DNA of 64,000 nucleotides, taken from assembly GCA_018456245.1 (NCBI GenBank), contig JAGYHQ010000001.1, positions 1 through 64,000 of the forward strand, read 5' to 3'. The notes under the pieces were generated by a model. It did no database searches. It was given only the letters and a program-made list of their open reading frames with translations, and was not told where the DNA came from. The position numbers were made by a program, and so were the translations under genes. Of this stretch, positions 28,562-38,552 are shown piece after piece (positions within the stretch are counted from its first letter, which is position 1; every line of letters begins with the position of its first letter). Source of the stretch: Tenacibaculum sp. GTDB taxonomy: Bacteria > Bacteroidota > Bacteroidia > Flavobacteriales > Flavobacteriaceae.

Positions 28562-30031
28562 ATGGAAGAAAATAAAGAACCAGAGGTATCAGCAGTACAA
28601 GTAAAAGAAGAAGCTAAAGACTTTTTTCAAAGTTTAAAGATTTTTTTAAAAGAATTACTTGATTTTAGGCATGATACAGATCATCAAGCTACTATGGAAG
28701 CCATTAAAGGAGACATCCCCTTTAAAGGAGCAACTGCATGGATTTTAATATTTGCAGTTTTTGTAGCCTCAATAGGGCTAAATGCAAATTCAACAGCTGT
28801 AGTAATTGGAGCCATGTTAATATCTCCTTTAATGGGACCTATTTTAGGTATAGGTATGGCATTTGCTGTTAATGATATTGATACTTTTAAAAAATCAGCA
28901 ATTAGCTTAATTACTATGATTATTTTAAGCTTATTAACATCTTTTATATTCTTTTATTTCTTTCCCTTAAGTGAAGATACTTCAGAATTAATGGGAAGAA
29001 CAAAACCAGATATTAGAGACGTGTTAATAGCATTTTTTGGTGGTTTATCATTAATGGTTGCCAGAACAAAAAAAGGAACTGTTGCTTCTGTAATTTTTGG
29101 GGTTGCTATTGCAACTGCTTTAATGCCCCCTTTATGTACGGTAGGTTATGGTTTATCTAAATGGGCTTCAGGAAGCAGTGAAGGTTTTTGGAATGCTTTA
29201 GGGGCAATGTACTTATTCACAATTAATACAATATTTATTGCCTTAGCAACATTTATAGTGTTAAAATTATTACGTTTTCCTATGTATAAATATGCAAACT
29301 CAACACAAAGGAAACGTTATGCTTTTTTTGCAACTATATTGGGTATAGGAGCAATGATTCCTGCTATATACACTTTCTTTATTACGTTAGATGAAAACAG
29401 GGTAAATCAACAAATAAGTAGTTATATTTCTAATGAAATAAAAGTAAATAAATCCTTACAATTAATGAATTATGAGGTAAATTTATCAAATAAAACTTTA
29501 TCTCTTAACTTTTTTAATGAAATTAATGATGCTACGAAAAATGATTTATTAAATGAATTAACTAATAATCCAGAATACCCTAAATTAGAAGATTTTAAAT
29601 TAGAAATAAAAGGAAGTGATACAAAAAGTTATGAGCTAATTTCTAGTGCATATAAAGATGCTAGAGAAGAATTAAAAAGTAGTAAAAATATTATTGAAGG
29701 ATTAAATAAAGAGATAGAATATTTAAAAAATGAAATAGCTATTTTAAATGATAGAATAGAACAAGATGCTTTAAATAAAAATAAAACAACTATTGCTTTT
29801 AGTTCTATTGCTAAAGATGCCAAGATACGATATAATACCATTAAATCTATCAGTTTTGCAAATACTTTAAATACAAAAGATTTTATTAAATTTGATACTG
29901 TTCCTGAAGTAAATATTCAATGGGATGCTAAATTACCAGATTCTATACGTGTTAAAAAAGAAATTGAAATTAGACAATGGTTACAAAATAACATGAATTT
30001 AGACACTTTGTTTATTGTTAAAAAACATTAA
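28562..30031 (+). CDS. DUF389 domain-containing membrane protein
   Basis: IGLNANSTAVVIGAMLISPLMGPILGIGMA and GVAIATALMPPLCTVGYGL. Confidence 0.85.
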   Translation: MEENKEPEVSAVQVKEEAKDFFQSLKIFLKELLDFRHDTDHQATMEAIKGDIPFKGATAWILIFAVFVASIGLNANSTAVVIGAMLISPLMGPILGIGMAFAVNDIDTFKKSAISLITMIILSLLTSFIFFYFFPLSEDTSELMGRTKPDIRDVLIAFFGGLSLMVARTKKGTVASVIFGVAIATALMPPLCTVGYGLSKWASGSSEGFWNALGAMYLFTINTIFIALATFIVLKLLRFPMYKYANSTQRKRYAFFATILGIGAMIPAIYTFFITLDENRVNQQISSYISNEIKVNKSLQLMNYEVNLSNKTLSLNFFNEINDATKNDLLNELTNNPEYPKLEDFKLEIKGSDTKSYELISSAYKDAREELKSSKNIIEGLNKEIEYLKNEIAILNDRIEQDALNKNKTTIAFSSIAKDAKIRYNTIKSISFANTLNTKDFIKFDTVPEVNIQWDAKLPDSIRVKKEIEIRQWLQNNMNLDTLFIVKKH

Positions 30032-30055
30032 GTTTAACATTCATTATTAAAGATA

Positions 30056-30919
30056 TTGTTGATGATTGATATAAATAAATACAAGGTTAATAAAAAAATA
30101 AACCTTAATGATATAGAAACAAAAGAATCTTTTGAAAATGCAAAAAAACGGTTAAAAAAACTTCGTAAAGAAATAAGTAAATTGCAAGATACTATGTATG
30201 CCGAGGGTAAATATAGTATTTTAATATGCTTACAAGGTATGGATACCGCTGGTAAAGACAGCTTAATTAGAGAAGTTTTTAAAGATGTAAATGCACGTGG
30301 TGTAATTGTTCATAGTTTTAAAGTTCCTACGGAATTAGAGTTAAAGCACGATTTTATGTGGAGGCATTATTTAGCTCTACCTCCAAAAGGTAAAATAGCT
30401 GTTTTTAATCGTACACATTATGAAAATGTGCTTGTAACTCGTGTACATCCTGAATATATTTTTGCAGAAAATATTCCAACAGTAAAAATGTTAGATGATT
30501 TAAATGATGACTTCTATCATAATAGAATGGACAGAATTAATGAGTTTGAAGAGCATTTATCAAACAACGGAATGATTATATTAAAATTCTTTTTAAATAT
30601 TTCAAAAGAAGAACAAAAAAATCGTTTATTACGTAGGTTAGATATCCCTGAAAAAAGATGGAAATTTTCATCAGGAGATTTAAAAGAACGTAAGCTATGG
30701 GATAACTACCAAAATTGTTATCAGGATATGATTAATAAAACTTCAACAAACTATGCACCTTGGTTTGTTGTTCCTTCGGATGATAAATTAGCATCTAGGT
30801 TAATAGTAGCAGAGGCGTTATTACAAGAAATGAAGAAATATAATTTTAAAGAACCTAATTTAAATCAAAAAGATTTAGATAATATAGAAGAATTTAAAGC
30901 CCAATTAAATAATGAATAA
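30056..30919 (+). CDS. Polyphosphate kinase 2 family protein
   Basis: LQGMDTAGKDSLIREVFKDVNARGVIVHSFK, FNRTHYENVLVTRVHP, KRWKFSSGDLKER. Confidence 0.92.
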   Translation: MLMIDINKYKVNKKINLNDIETKESFENAKKRLKKLRKEISKLQDTMYAEGKYSILICLQGMDTAGKDSLIREVFKDVNARGVIVHSFKVPTELELKHDFMWRHYLALPPKGKIAVFNRTHYENVLVTRVHPEYIFAENIPTVKMLDDLNDDFYHNRMDRINEFEEHLSNNGMIILKFFLNISKEEQKNRLLRRLDIPEKRWKFSSGDLKERKLWDNYQNCYQDMINKTSTNYAPWFVVPSDDKLASRLIVAEALLQEMKKYNFKEPNLNQKDLDNIEEFKAQLNNE

Positions 30920-30960
30920 ATATAATTTACAATAATTATATTTTAAAATTTTTGGTATAA

Positions 30961-30992
30961 AAAACAGGATTGAAAAAATTTCAATCCTGTTT
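30961..30992. terminator. Bidirectional intrinsic terminator
   Basis: AAACAGGATTGAAA/TTTCAATCCTGTTT hairpin between convergent genes. Confidence 0.75.
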
Positions 30993-31001
30993 TTTATAAG
31001 A

Positions 31002-32273
31002 TTAGTGAGCATGTCCGTGCCCGTCCATTTCTCCAGTGCTTTTCAGTAATTCGCCTTTTAAAATATGACTTCCTTGCTTAACAATTTTAATGTTAAAATC
31101 ATTCCCTTCAATAGTTTTTAATTCAACAAAATCATTATCTTCACTACCAAGTGTTACAACTAAAGGAACAAATTCAATATTATTTTTTTGCTTAAATACT
31201 ACCTTCTTTCCTTCAAAATCAATCACAGCATTTTTAGGAACAGCGTATGCCATATGTTTTGCTCCTAATAAAATTTGAGCATTTATAAAAGTTCCTGCTT
31301 TAATATCTTTATCTTTATTGTTAAATATTCCGTGAGCAATAACACTTTTTGTTTGGTTGTTCATTGTTTGACCAATCAATTTTATTTTACCACGATATTC
31401 TTTGTCTATTCCATCTGGGCGAAATACAAATTCATCTTTTTTGTTTATTTTTCCTATATCGGTACTAAATATATTAAGTTCAGCATGTAAATTATCATCA
31501 TTAATAATTTGTATCATTTCTTCGTTTACGCTTAAAAATTTACCTTTACTTAAATTATTTTGAGAAACATAACCAGAAATAGGTGATTTTACATATATAA
31601 ATTGCTGAATACCTTTATGTGCTACCGTTTTAGGAGATATTCCTGCCATTTTTAGTTGAGAGGCATAGCTTTGGATTAAATTTTTTGCCGATCTATAGCT
31701 ACTCTCTGCTAATAAATATGATTTTTTAGATAAAATATCATTATCAAATAACATCTTTGCTCTCTCAAATGCTTGTTTTTCTACATTTAATTTATTTATA
31801 GCTTCTAAATAATTGTATTGCAATTCTGTAAAATTAGGGTGTCGTAAAGTTGCCACTACTTGCCCCTTATATACTTTATCACCCACTAATAATTTTGTAG
31901 ATTCTACAAATGCTTCTAATGGAGCATAAATTGTAGATATACTTTGTGGTGGTACTTGAATACTTCCCGTTACATCTATTCGTTTCCTAATATTAATTTT
32001 TTCAATAGGTGATATTTTAATTTTAGCAGCTTTTATTTGTGTTTCATTTAAATGAATATCTTTTTTACCTTTCCTGTGTCCATCATCTTTAGCTTCTTTT
32101 TTCTTCTCTCCTTCATGATTATCTTCACTGTGATTATGGTCATCTTTATCATGATCATGTTTTTCAGTTTCTGCGTGAGAATGCCCTTCTTTATGATTAT
32201 GTTCATCTTGTTTGCTTCCTTTACAGCCCACAGTGAACATTACTAATAATATTATTAAAATTATATTTTTCAT
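31002..32273 (-). CDS. RND efflux periplasmic adaptor (CzcB/CusB-like) with His-rich N-terminus
   Basis: Lipobox TVGCKG; HNHKEGHSHAETEKHDHDKDDHNHSEDNHEG; membrane-fusion core. Confidence 0.88.
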   Translation of the reverse strand: MKNIILIILLVMFTVGCKGSKQDEHNHKEGHSHAETEKHDHDKDDHNHSEDNHEGEKKKEAKDDGHRKGKKDIHLNETQIKAAKIKISPIEKINIRKRIDVTGSIQVPPQSISTIYAPLEAFVESTKLLVGDKVYKGQVVATLRHPNFTELQYNYLEAINKLNVEKQAFERAKMLFDNDILSKKSYLLAESSYRSAKNLIQSYASQLKMAGISPKTVAHKGIQQFIYVKSPISGYVSQNNLSKGKFLSVNEEMIQIINDDNLHAELNIFSTDIGKINKKDEFVFRPDGIDKEYRGKIKLIGQTMNNQTKSVIAHGIFNNKDKDIKAGTFINAQILLGAKHMAYAVPKNAVIDFEGKKVVFKQKNNIEFVPLVVTLGSEDNDFVELKTIEGNDFNIKIVKQGSHILKGELLKSTGEMDGHGHAH

Positions 32274-32300
32274 TATTTATTTTTTTAATTGTTAAAAAAT

Positions 32301-33488
32301 TTATTCTACATAGTACTGATATTCAATAGCAATTTGATTATAAGTATTAATAAGTGATAAATAATTTTGCATTACTTCAAAATATGATGCAAAACTTTGG
32401 TTATATTCATATGTACCAATTTCTCCTGTTTTGTATGCAATTTCTAATTTTTCTAAAAATTTTTCTGCTTGATTAAAAGTTGTACTAATTGCATTAATTT
32501 TGTTTTGCATTTCTTTTAACTGATATTCCAAACTTTCTTTTCTTAACTCAATTTCAGTTTTTGCTGATTGATTATAAAAAGCAACCTGCTCTCTATTAAT
32601 CTTTTGTTGTCTTATGTTAGCATTACTTGAACCTAATGGGAAAGGAATTTGTAAGCCAAAGCCAAAACCGGTATAATTTGGATTATTTCCATCTTTCATT
32701 CTAACTATACTTCCATAAACTTCAGGAAAATAAACCGATTTTGCTACTGAAACATTATTTTCTGCTATACGGTAACTTTTTTGAAACGCATCATCAAATA
32801 CTGTTGACGTTTTTTCTGAAAAATTAACAAATAATAATTTTGGAAATTTATCTTCCGGTTTAATTATTTTCTTTAATTGTAACAAGGCTTTCAATTTATT
32901 TTCTGTTTCAAAAAAATCTCTGGTTATAGAACTTTTTTGCGTTTTAATACTTAAAGATTGCATTGTTATCATATCTTTTTCTAACCCTCCAATTTCTCCT
33001 ACTTCATGTTGTTTTTTTGCAAAATTTTGTATTTCATTAATTTTAGTTTGTTGGTCGTCTAGTAACTTTTTTAAACTGTACAAATAATGCCATTGTTGGT
33101 ATAAATTACGTACATTTCTAATTACTTGCTTTTCTGTAATTTGAGTAGTTGCTTTAGCTAATGCTACCTGTGATTTAGCTAATTTAAGACGTTTAAAATG
33201 ACCTAAAATTGAACCAAAATTTTGTGTAAGAGTCATTTCTGTTTCTCCACTGGCTGTAAAAGGAACTTTTCTATAATCAAATTGTAAAGTACCTATATTA
33301 AAAGCCCCTTCAATATTAGCTTTTTGATTACGGATATTTAACTGAGCATTGTTAATGTCTACAGATTTGGTTTTAACCAATTCAATAGCCGATTGCTCAG
33401 TTAAAATTTCAGGTTTTTCTTGGGCATTTGCTATTATACACAACCCCAAGAAAAATACTATTAAACAATAAAATTTATTTATATTCAT
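32301..33488 (-). CDS. TolC family outer membrane protein (CzcC-like)
   Basis: Signal peptide, TolC-type coiled coils, operon position with CzcA/CzcB-like genes. Confidence 0.85.
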   Translation of the reverse strand: MNINKFYCLIVFFLGLCIIANAQEKPEILTEQSAIELVKTKSVDINNAQLNIRNQKANIEGAFNIGTLQFDYRKVPFTASGETEMTLTQNFGSILGHFKRLKLAKSQVALAKATTQITEKQVIRNVRNLYQQWHYLYSLKKLLDDQQTKINEIQNFAKKQHEVGEIGGLEKDMITMQSLSIKTQKSSITRDFFETENKLKALLQLKKIIKPEDKFPKLLFVNFSEKTSTVFDDAFQKSYRIAENNVSVAKSVYFPEVYGSIVRMKDGNNPNYTGFGFGLQIPFPLGSSNANIRQQKINREQVAFYNQSAKTEIELRKESLEYQLKEMQNKINAISTTFNQAEKFLEKLEIAYKTGEIGTYEYNQSFASYFEVMQNYLSLINTYNQIAIEYQYYVE

Positions 33489-33618
33489 TTGTTATTCTTT
33501 TATATTAATCAACATACTATATTATATTTTTAATAAATGCAATTGTAAATACAAAATGAAATTATTAGAAACACTGTACAATAAAATATTTATTTTATTC
33601 TTTATCAATTTTTAGGAT

Positions 33619-33647
33619 GTAAACTGGTCAAATTTTGACCAGTTTAC
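33619..33647. promoter_or_regulatory. Perfect palindrome (14+1+14), candidate operator
   Basis: GTAAACTGGTCAAA-T-TTTGACCAGTTTAC in the intergenic space upstream of the czcC-like start. Confidence 0.55.
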
Positions 33648-33707
33648 CCTAATTATTTTATTAAAAATACTATAAAAGTATGTCCAAATTATACTTTTTT
33701 GGATTGA

Positions 33708-33911
33708 TTACTTATGATCATGTCCTTTATGGTCATTTTTTTCATTTTCATGATTATGTCCTTCATGACCATGCTCTTCATGGTTATCATTTTTATGATC
33801 ATGTTGCTCTGTATGGTTATGATCATCATGGTTATGGTTGTCTTTTTTTGTTCCTTTACAACCAACTAAAAATGTACCTACTACTGCTATTGTTAAAATT
33901 AATTTTTTCAT
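33708..33911 (-). CDS. Small His-rich lipoprotein
   Basis: MKKLILTIAVVGTFLVGCKG lipobox followed by HNHDDHNHTEQHDHKNDNHEEHGHEGHNHENEKNDHKGHDHK. Confidence 0.8.
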   Translation of the reverse strand: MKKLILTIAVVGTFLVGCKGTKKDNHNHDDHNHTEQHDHKNDNHEEHGHEGHNHENEKNDHKGHDHK

Positions 33912-33949
33912 TTTGTTTTCTATTTTATTGATTAAACTTTTTTTATTGA

Positions 33950-36900
33950 TTAAGAATTTTGTGTTTCTTCTAATTTTTTAAACGATTTTCTTTCAAACAA
34001 CATATATAATGATGGTAAAATAAGCAATGTTAATATAGTTGCTGATACTAAACCACCAATTACAACAGTTGCTAATGGTTTTTGTACTTCTGCACCTGCC
34101 GAAGAAGATATTGCCATTGGTAAAAAACCAACTGATGCCACCATTGCTGTCATAATTACAGGACGCAACCTTGTATAAGTACCTTGTTTTACAACTTTCA
34201 TAATGTTGGTTATACCGTCTTTTTTAAGTCGATTAAACTCTGCAATTAGTACAATACCGTTAAGTACTGCTACCCCAAATAAGGCGATAAATCCTACTCC
34301 TGCCGAAATACTAAAAGGCATTCCTCTCAACCAAAGTGCAAATATTCCACCAATTGCCGACATTGGAATTGATGTAAAAATAAGTACACTTTGTTTAATT
34401 GAACCAAAAGTGATATAAAGTAATAAGAAAATTAATAATAATGCTATAGGAACAGCAATTATTAATCTTGCTCGTGCTTTTTCTAAATTTTCAAATGTTC
34501 CACCGTAAGTAATGTAATATCCAGGATCAAACTTCATTTTTTTTTCAATTTTACTTTTTACCTCTGCTACGATACTTGCCACATCTCGTCCTCTAACATT
34601 AAACCCAACAGTTAAACGACGTTTCGCATCATCTCTTTGAATTTGATTGAATGATTTTTTCAGTTGTACATTCGCCACATTAGCAATAGGAATTTGTGTT
34701 CCATCACTCGTAGTTACATACAAATTCTTAATATCATTAATACTATTTCGGTATTGCTTGTCTAAACGAACTACCAAATCATAACGCTTTTCTCCTTCAT
34801 AAACAATTCCTGCACTTTGCCCTGCAAAAGCGGTATTAATAGCATCATTAATATCTTGAATATTTAATCCATAACGAGCTAATTGACTACGATTGTAATC
34901 AATTACTATTTGCTCTAAACCACCTACTTTTTCTACATACAAATCTGTTGCACCTTCTACACTTGGAATAATTTGAGATAATTTATTACCATAAGTTGTT
35001 AATTTATCTAAATCTTCCCCGTAAATTTTTAGTACAACATCTTGTCTTGCACCAGTCATTAACTCATTAAATCGCATTTGAATAGGTTGTTGAAAACCAA
35101 AAGTTACCCCAACCATATTTTGCTCTAAAACACTTTGCATTTTCTCGGCAAGTTCTTCTTTTGAGTCTGATTTTGTCCACTTGTCAGGAGTAGAAAGCAA
35201 AATCATAATATCAGATGCTTCCATTGGCATAGGGTCTGTCGGTATTTCAGAAGAACCTATTTTTCCAACTACTTCAATAACTTCATCAGGAAATTCTTTA
35301 AGTAAAATATCTGCTACTTGCGTAGTTGCATCAACTGTGTAACTAACACTACTTCCTGTTGGCACCATCATTTGAGCTGCAAAATCTCCTTCATCTAAAG
35401 TAGGTATAAATTCTGATCCCATTCTACTGAAAGTGAATAAACTAAATGCAAAAATTGCTAATGTTATGGCAACTACTTTTTTAGCATTATTCAATACAAA
35501 ATTTAAAATAGGCTCATAGAATTTACGAATTGAATTAATAATTTTATCAGAAAAATTAGGTTTGTTGCTAATTTTTTTGCTTAAGAACAATGAACTTATC
35601 ATTGGTACATAAGTTAATGATAGAATAAATGCACCCAAAATAGCAAAACTTACCGTCATTGCCATTGGTTTAAACATTTTTCCTTCAATACCAATTAATC
35701 CTAAAATTGGTAGATACACAATTAAAATGATGATTTCCCCAAAAGCTGCACTTGTTCTAATTTTTGATGCAGATTCATACACCTCGTCATCCATTTCACT
35801 TTGTGTTAATTTTGTTGTGAGCTTACGTACACCTAAATGATGCAAGGTTGCTTCAACGATAATGACCGACCCATCAACGATAATTCCAAAGTCAATTGCT
35901 CCTAAACTCATTAAGTTACCTGATACCCCAAAAATATTCATAAGTGTAATGGCAAATAACATTGCTAATGGAATAACAGATGCTACAATTAAACTTGCAC
36001 GTAAATTACCAAGTAATAATGCCAAGATGAAAATTACGATTAAAGCTCCTTCAATTAAGTTTTTAGAAACGGTGCTAATTGCTCTATTTACTAGTTTTGT
36101 TCGGTCTAAAAATGGTTCAATTTTTACACCTTCTGGTAAACTTTTTTGAATTTGAGTCATTCGTTCTTTAACATTCTCAATTACCTTTGATGCATTTTCA
36201 TCTTTCAACATCATTACAATACCACCAACAGCATCTCCTTCGGCATCACGAGTCATCGCACCGTATCGTATAGCACTACCAAACTGAACTTTTGCAATAT
36301 CTCGTATTAAGATAGGAGCCCCATTAGCAGTATTTTTTACTACAATTTGCTCAATATCTTTAAGGTTTTTAATTAAACCTTCACTTCTAATGAAATATGC
36401 TTTTGGCTTTTTGTCAATATACGCACCTCCTGTATTTTGGTTGTTTTTTGCCAAAGCATCAAAAACATCACTAATACTAATATTTAGTGCTTGTAATCTT
36501 TGAGGTTGTAAAGCTACTTCATATTGCTTTAAAAAACCCCCAAAGCTACTTACATCAGCAACACCTTCTAAACCAAGTAATTGACGACGAACTACCCAAT
36601 CTTGTAACGAACGCAATTCCATTGCATCATATTGGTTTTTATGTGACTCATCAACAACTAAAGTATATTGATAAATTTCTCCAAGACCAGTAGTTACCGG
36701 CATCATTTCAGGTGTTCCAATACCTTCTGGAATTTGTTTTGCAGCCTCTATTAATCGTTCACTAATTTGTTGCCTTGCCCAATAGATATCGGTATATTCA
36801 CCAAAAACAATGGTAACTACGCTTAATCCAAAACGAGAAAAAGAACGAATTTCCTCCACTTCAGGGATATTAGACATCGTCATTTCTATTGGAAAAGTTA

Positions 36901-37093
36901 CTAATCGTTCAATATCTTGAGCCGATTGTGATGGTGCAGAAGTAATAATCTGCACTTGATTATTGGTAATATCAGGTAATGCATCAATAGGTAAATTTTT
37001 CATAGAGCGAATACCTACACCTATTAATACAAAGATTAATATTCCAATTATTAATTTATTTTTTATTGAAAATTTTATTATTCTATCTAACAT
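33950..37093 (-). CDS. Heavy-metal RND efflux pump, CusA/CzcA family
   Basis: RND motifs (GAIDFGIIVDGSVIIVEA; FIPTLDEGDFAAQMM); internal Met (MLDRIIKFSIKNK) at 37093 preferred over track start 37165. Confidence 0.92.
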   Translation of the reverse strand: MLDRIIKFSIKNKLIIGILIFVLIGVGIRSMKNLPIDALPDITNNQVQIITSAPSQSAQDIERLVTFPIEMTMSNIPEVEEIRSFSRFGLSVVTIVFGEYTDIYWARQQISERLIEAAKQIPEGIGTPEMMPVTTGLGEIYQYTLVVDESHKNQYDAMELRSLQDWVVRRQLLGLEGVADVSSFGGFLKQYEVALQPQRLQALNISISDVFDALAKNNQNTGGAYIDKKPKAYFIRSEGLIKNLKDIEQIVVKNTANGAPILIRDIAKVQFGSAIRYGAMTRDAEGDAVGGIVMMLKDENASKVIENVKERMTQIQKSLPEGVKIEPFLDRTKLVNRAISTVSKNLIEGALIVIFILALLLGNLRASLIVASVIPLAMLFAITLMNIFGVSGNLMSLGAIDFGIIVDGSVIIVEATLHHLGVRKLTTKLTQSEMDDEVYESASKIRTSAAFGEIIILIVYLPILGLIGIEGKMFKPMAMTVSFAILGAFILSLTYVPMISSLFLSKKISNKPNFSDKIINSIRKFYEPILNFVLNNAKKVVAITLAIFAFSLFTFSRMGSEFIPTLDEGDFAAQMMVPTGSSVSYTVDATTQVADILLKEFPDEVIEVVGKIGSSEIPTDPMPMEASDIMILLSTPDKWTKSDSKEELAEKMQSVLEQNMVGVTFGFQQPIQMRFNELMTGARQDVVLKIYGEDLDKLTTYGNKLSQIIPSVEGATDLYVEKVGGLEQIVIDYNRSQLARYGLNIQDINDAINTAFAGQSAGIVYEGEKRYDLVVRLDKQYRNSINDIKNLYVTTSDGTQIPIANVANVQLKKSFNQIQRDDAKRRLTVGFNVRGRDVASIVAEVKSKIEKKMKFDPGYYITYGGTFENLEKARARLIIAVPIALLLIFLLLYITFGSIKQSVLIFTSIPMSAIGGIFALWLRGMPFSISAGVGFIALFGVAVLNGIVLIAEFNRLKKDGITNIMKVVKQGTYTRLRPVIMTAMVASVGFLPMAISSSAGAEVQKPLATVVIGGLVSATILTLLILPSLYMLFERKSFKKLEETQNS

Positions 37094-37200
37094 TTTATCA
37101 TAATAAATTAGGTTAATATAGCTATATTGTTGTTGACTATAATTTGTACTTATAATCAATAACAATTATTAACTTTTTTAATTTTAAACTAAAAATGTTA

Positions 37201-37548
37201 TTATGAAATGGGAGGACGGAATAAACTTTTTATAAAATCAGTTGTATGAAGTGATTTATAATATTGAATTTTTGATATTTCCTTTGGAATAAAATAATCT
37301 AACGAATACTCTACTGCAGTATGAACAAATGCAGTAAGTGTTACTATTTGTATGTTACAGTGATGATGATGTTTTGTTTGTTTATCTTTATTTGAATCAT
37401 TTTTGTGATGATAATCTTCGTGAAGATGATCCATTTGAGAATGATGATTGTGTGTATTTACATCGTGGTATACCACAGTATCATTATGAATGATTTGTGG
37501 TGGCATTAAAAACATTATAGCTAATATGTAAGTAAATAATTTTATCAC
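37201..37548 (-). CDS. His-rich small exported/membrane protein
   Basis: 115-aa ORF; hydrophobic N-terminus; HDVNTHNHHSQMDHLHEDYHHKNDSNKDKQTKHHHHCN; directly upstream of the efflux pump. Confidence 0.65.
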   Translation of the reverse strand: MIKLFTYILAIMFLMPPQIIHNDTVVYHDVNTHNHHSQMDHLHEDYHHKNDSNKDKQTKHHHHCNIQIVTLTAFVHTAVEYSLDYFIPKEISKIQYYKSLHTTDFIKSLFRPPIS

Positions 37549-37707
37549 ACTGTAAAATATAAATCACCGCAAAATAATAAAATATTAATTAATAATTCTA
37601 AATTTTAGCTTAAATTATTTTTAGTATTCTATTTTTATATATTCTAAAATATAAAAACACTACCTTTATACGCTGAAAAATTTAAAAGATAATTGAAAGA
37701 GGAATAA

Positions 37708-38535
37708 ATGGAATTAAAATTAACAAAACCAATAGTATTTTTTGATTTAGAAACTACAGGAATTAATATAGCAACAGATAGAATTGTAGAAATATCAATT
37801 TTAAAAGTTTTTCCGAATGGAAATAAAGAAAGCAAAACGTGGTTAGTAAATCCTGAAATTGAAATACCACAAGAAGCATCAGCAATTCACGGAATTACCA
37901 ATGAAAAAGTAGTAAATGAGCCTACTTTTAAAGAATTAGCTCCAAAAATTAATGAAATGATTGCGGATAGTGATTTGGCAGGTTTTAATTCAAATAGATT
38001 TGATATTCCTTTATTAGCAGAAGAATTATTACGTGTTGGAATAGATTTTGATATGAATAATAAAAAGGCTATTGATGTTCAGGTAATATTTCATAAAAAA
38101 GAGCAACGTACATTAAGTGCAGGATATGAATTTTATTGTGGAAAAAAACTTGAAGATGCACATTCGGCAGAGGCAGATACATTAGCAACCTATGAAATTT
38201 TAAAAGCTCAGTTAGATAAATATGATGATATTGAAAATTCAGTTGAAGCATTAAGTAAATTTTCATCACATACAAAAAGAGCTGATTTTGCAGGTTTTAT
38301 ATTATTTAATGAAAATGATGATGAAATTTTTTCATTCGGGAAATATAAAGGAAGAACGGTTGAGGAAGTGTTAAAAGAAAACCCAGGGTATAATTCATGG
38401 ATACAAAATGCAGATTTTCCGTTATATACAAAAAAAGTTTTACGTTTAATTAAAGACCGAATGTCTGAGCCAAAAAATACAATGACCGACGAAGAAAAAT
38501 TACAGGCTTTGCAACAAAAATTTAATTTAAAATAA
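37708..38535 (+). CDS. 3'-5' exonuclease (DnaQ-like)
   Basis: VFFDLETTGINIATDRIVEISI (ExoI), GFNSNRFDIPLL, HSAEADTLAT. Confidence 0.9.
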   Translation: MELKLTKPIVFFDLETTGINIATDRIVEISILKVFPNGNKESKTWLVNPEIEIPQEASAIHGITNEKVVNEPTFKELAPKINEMIADSDLAGFNSNRFDIPLLAEELLRVGIDFDMNNKKAIDVQVIFHKKEQRTLSAGYEFYCGKKLEDAHSAEADTLATYEILKAQLDKYDDIENSVEALSKFSSHTKRADFAGFILFNENDDEIFSFGKYKGRTVEEVLKENPGYNSWIQNADFPLYTKKVLRLIKDRMSEPKNTMTDEEKLQALQQKFNLK

Positions 38536-38552
38536 ATTTAATAATAATAAAA

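Noticed and set aside
33680-33931. 83-aa plus ORF rich in His/Tyr
   Set aside because: Antisense image of the His-rich lipoprotein codons.
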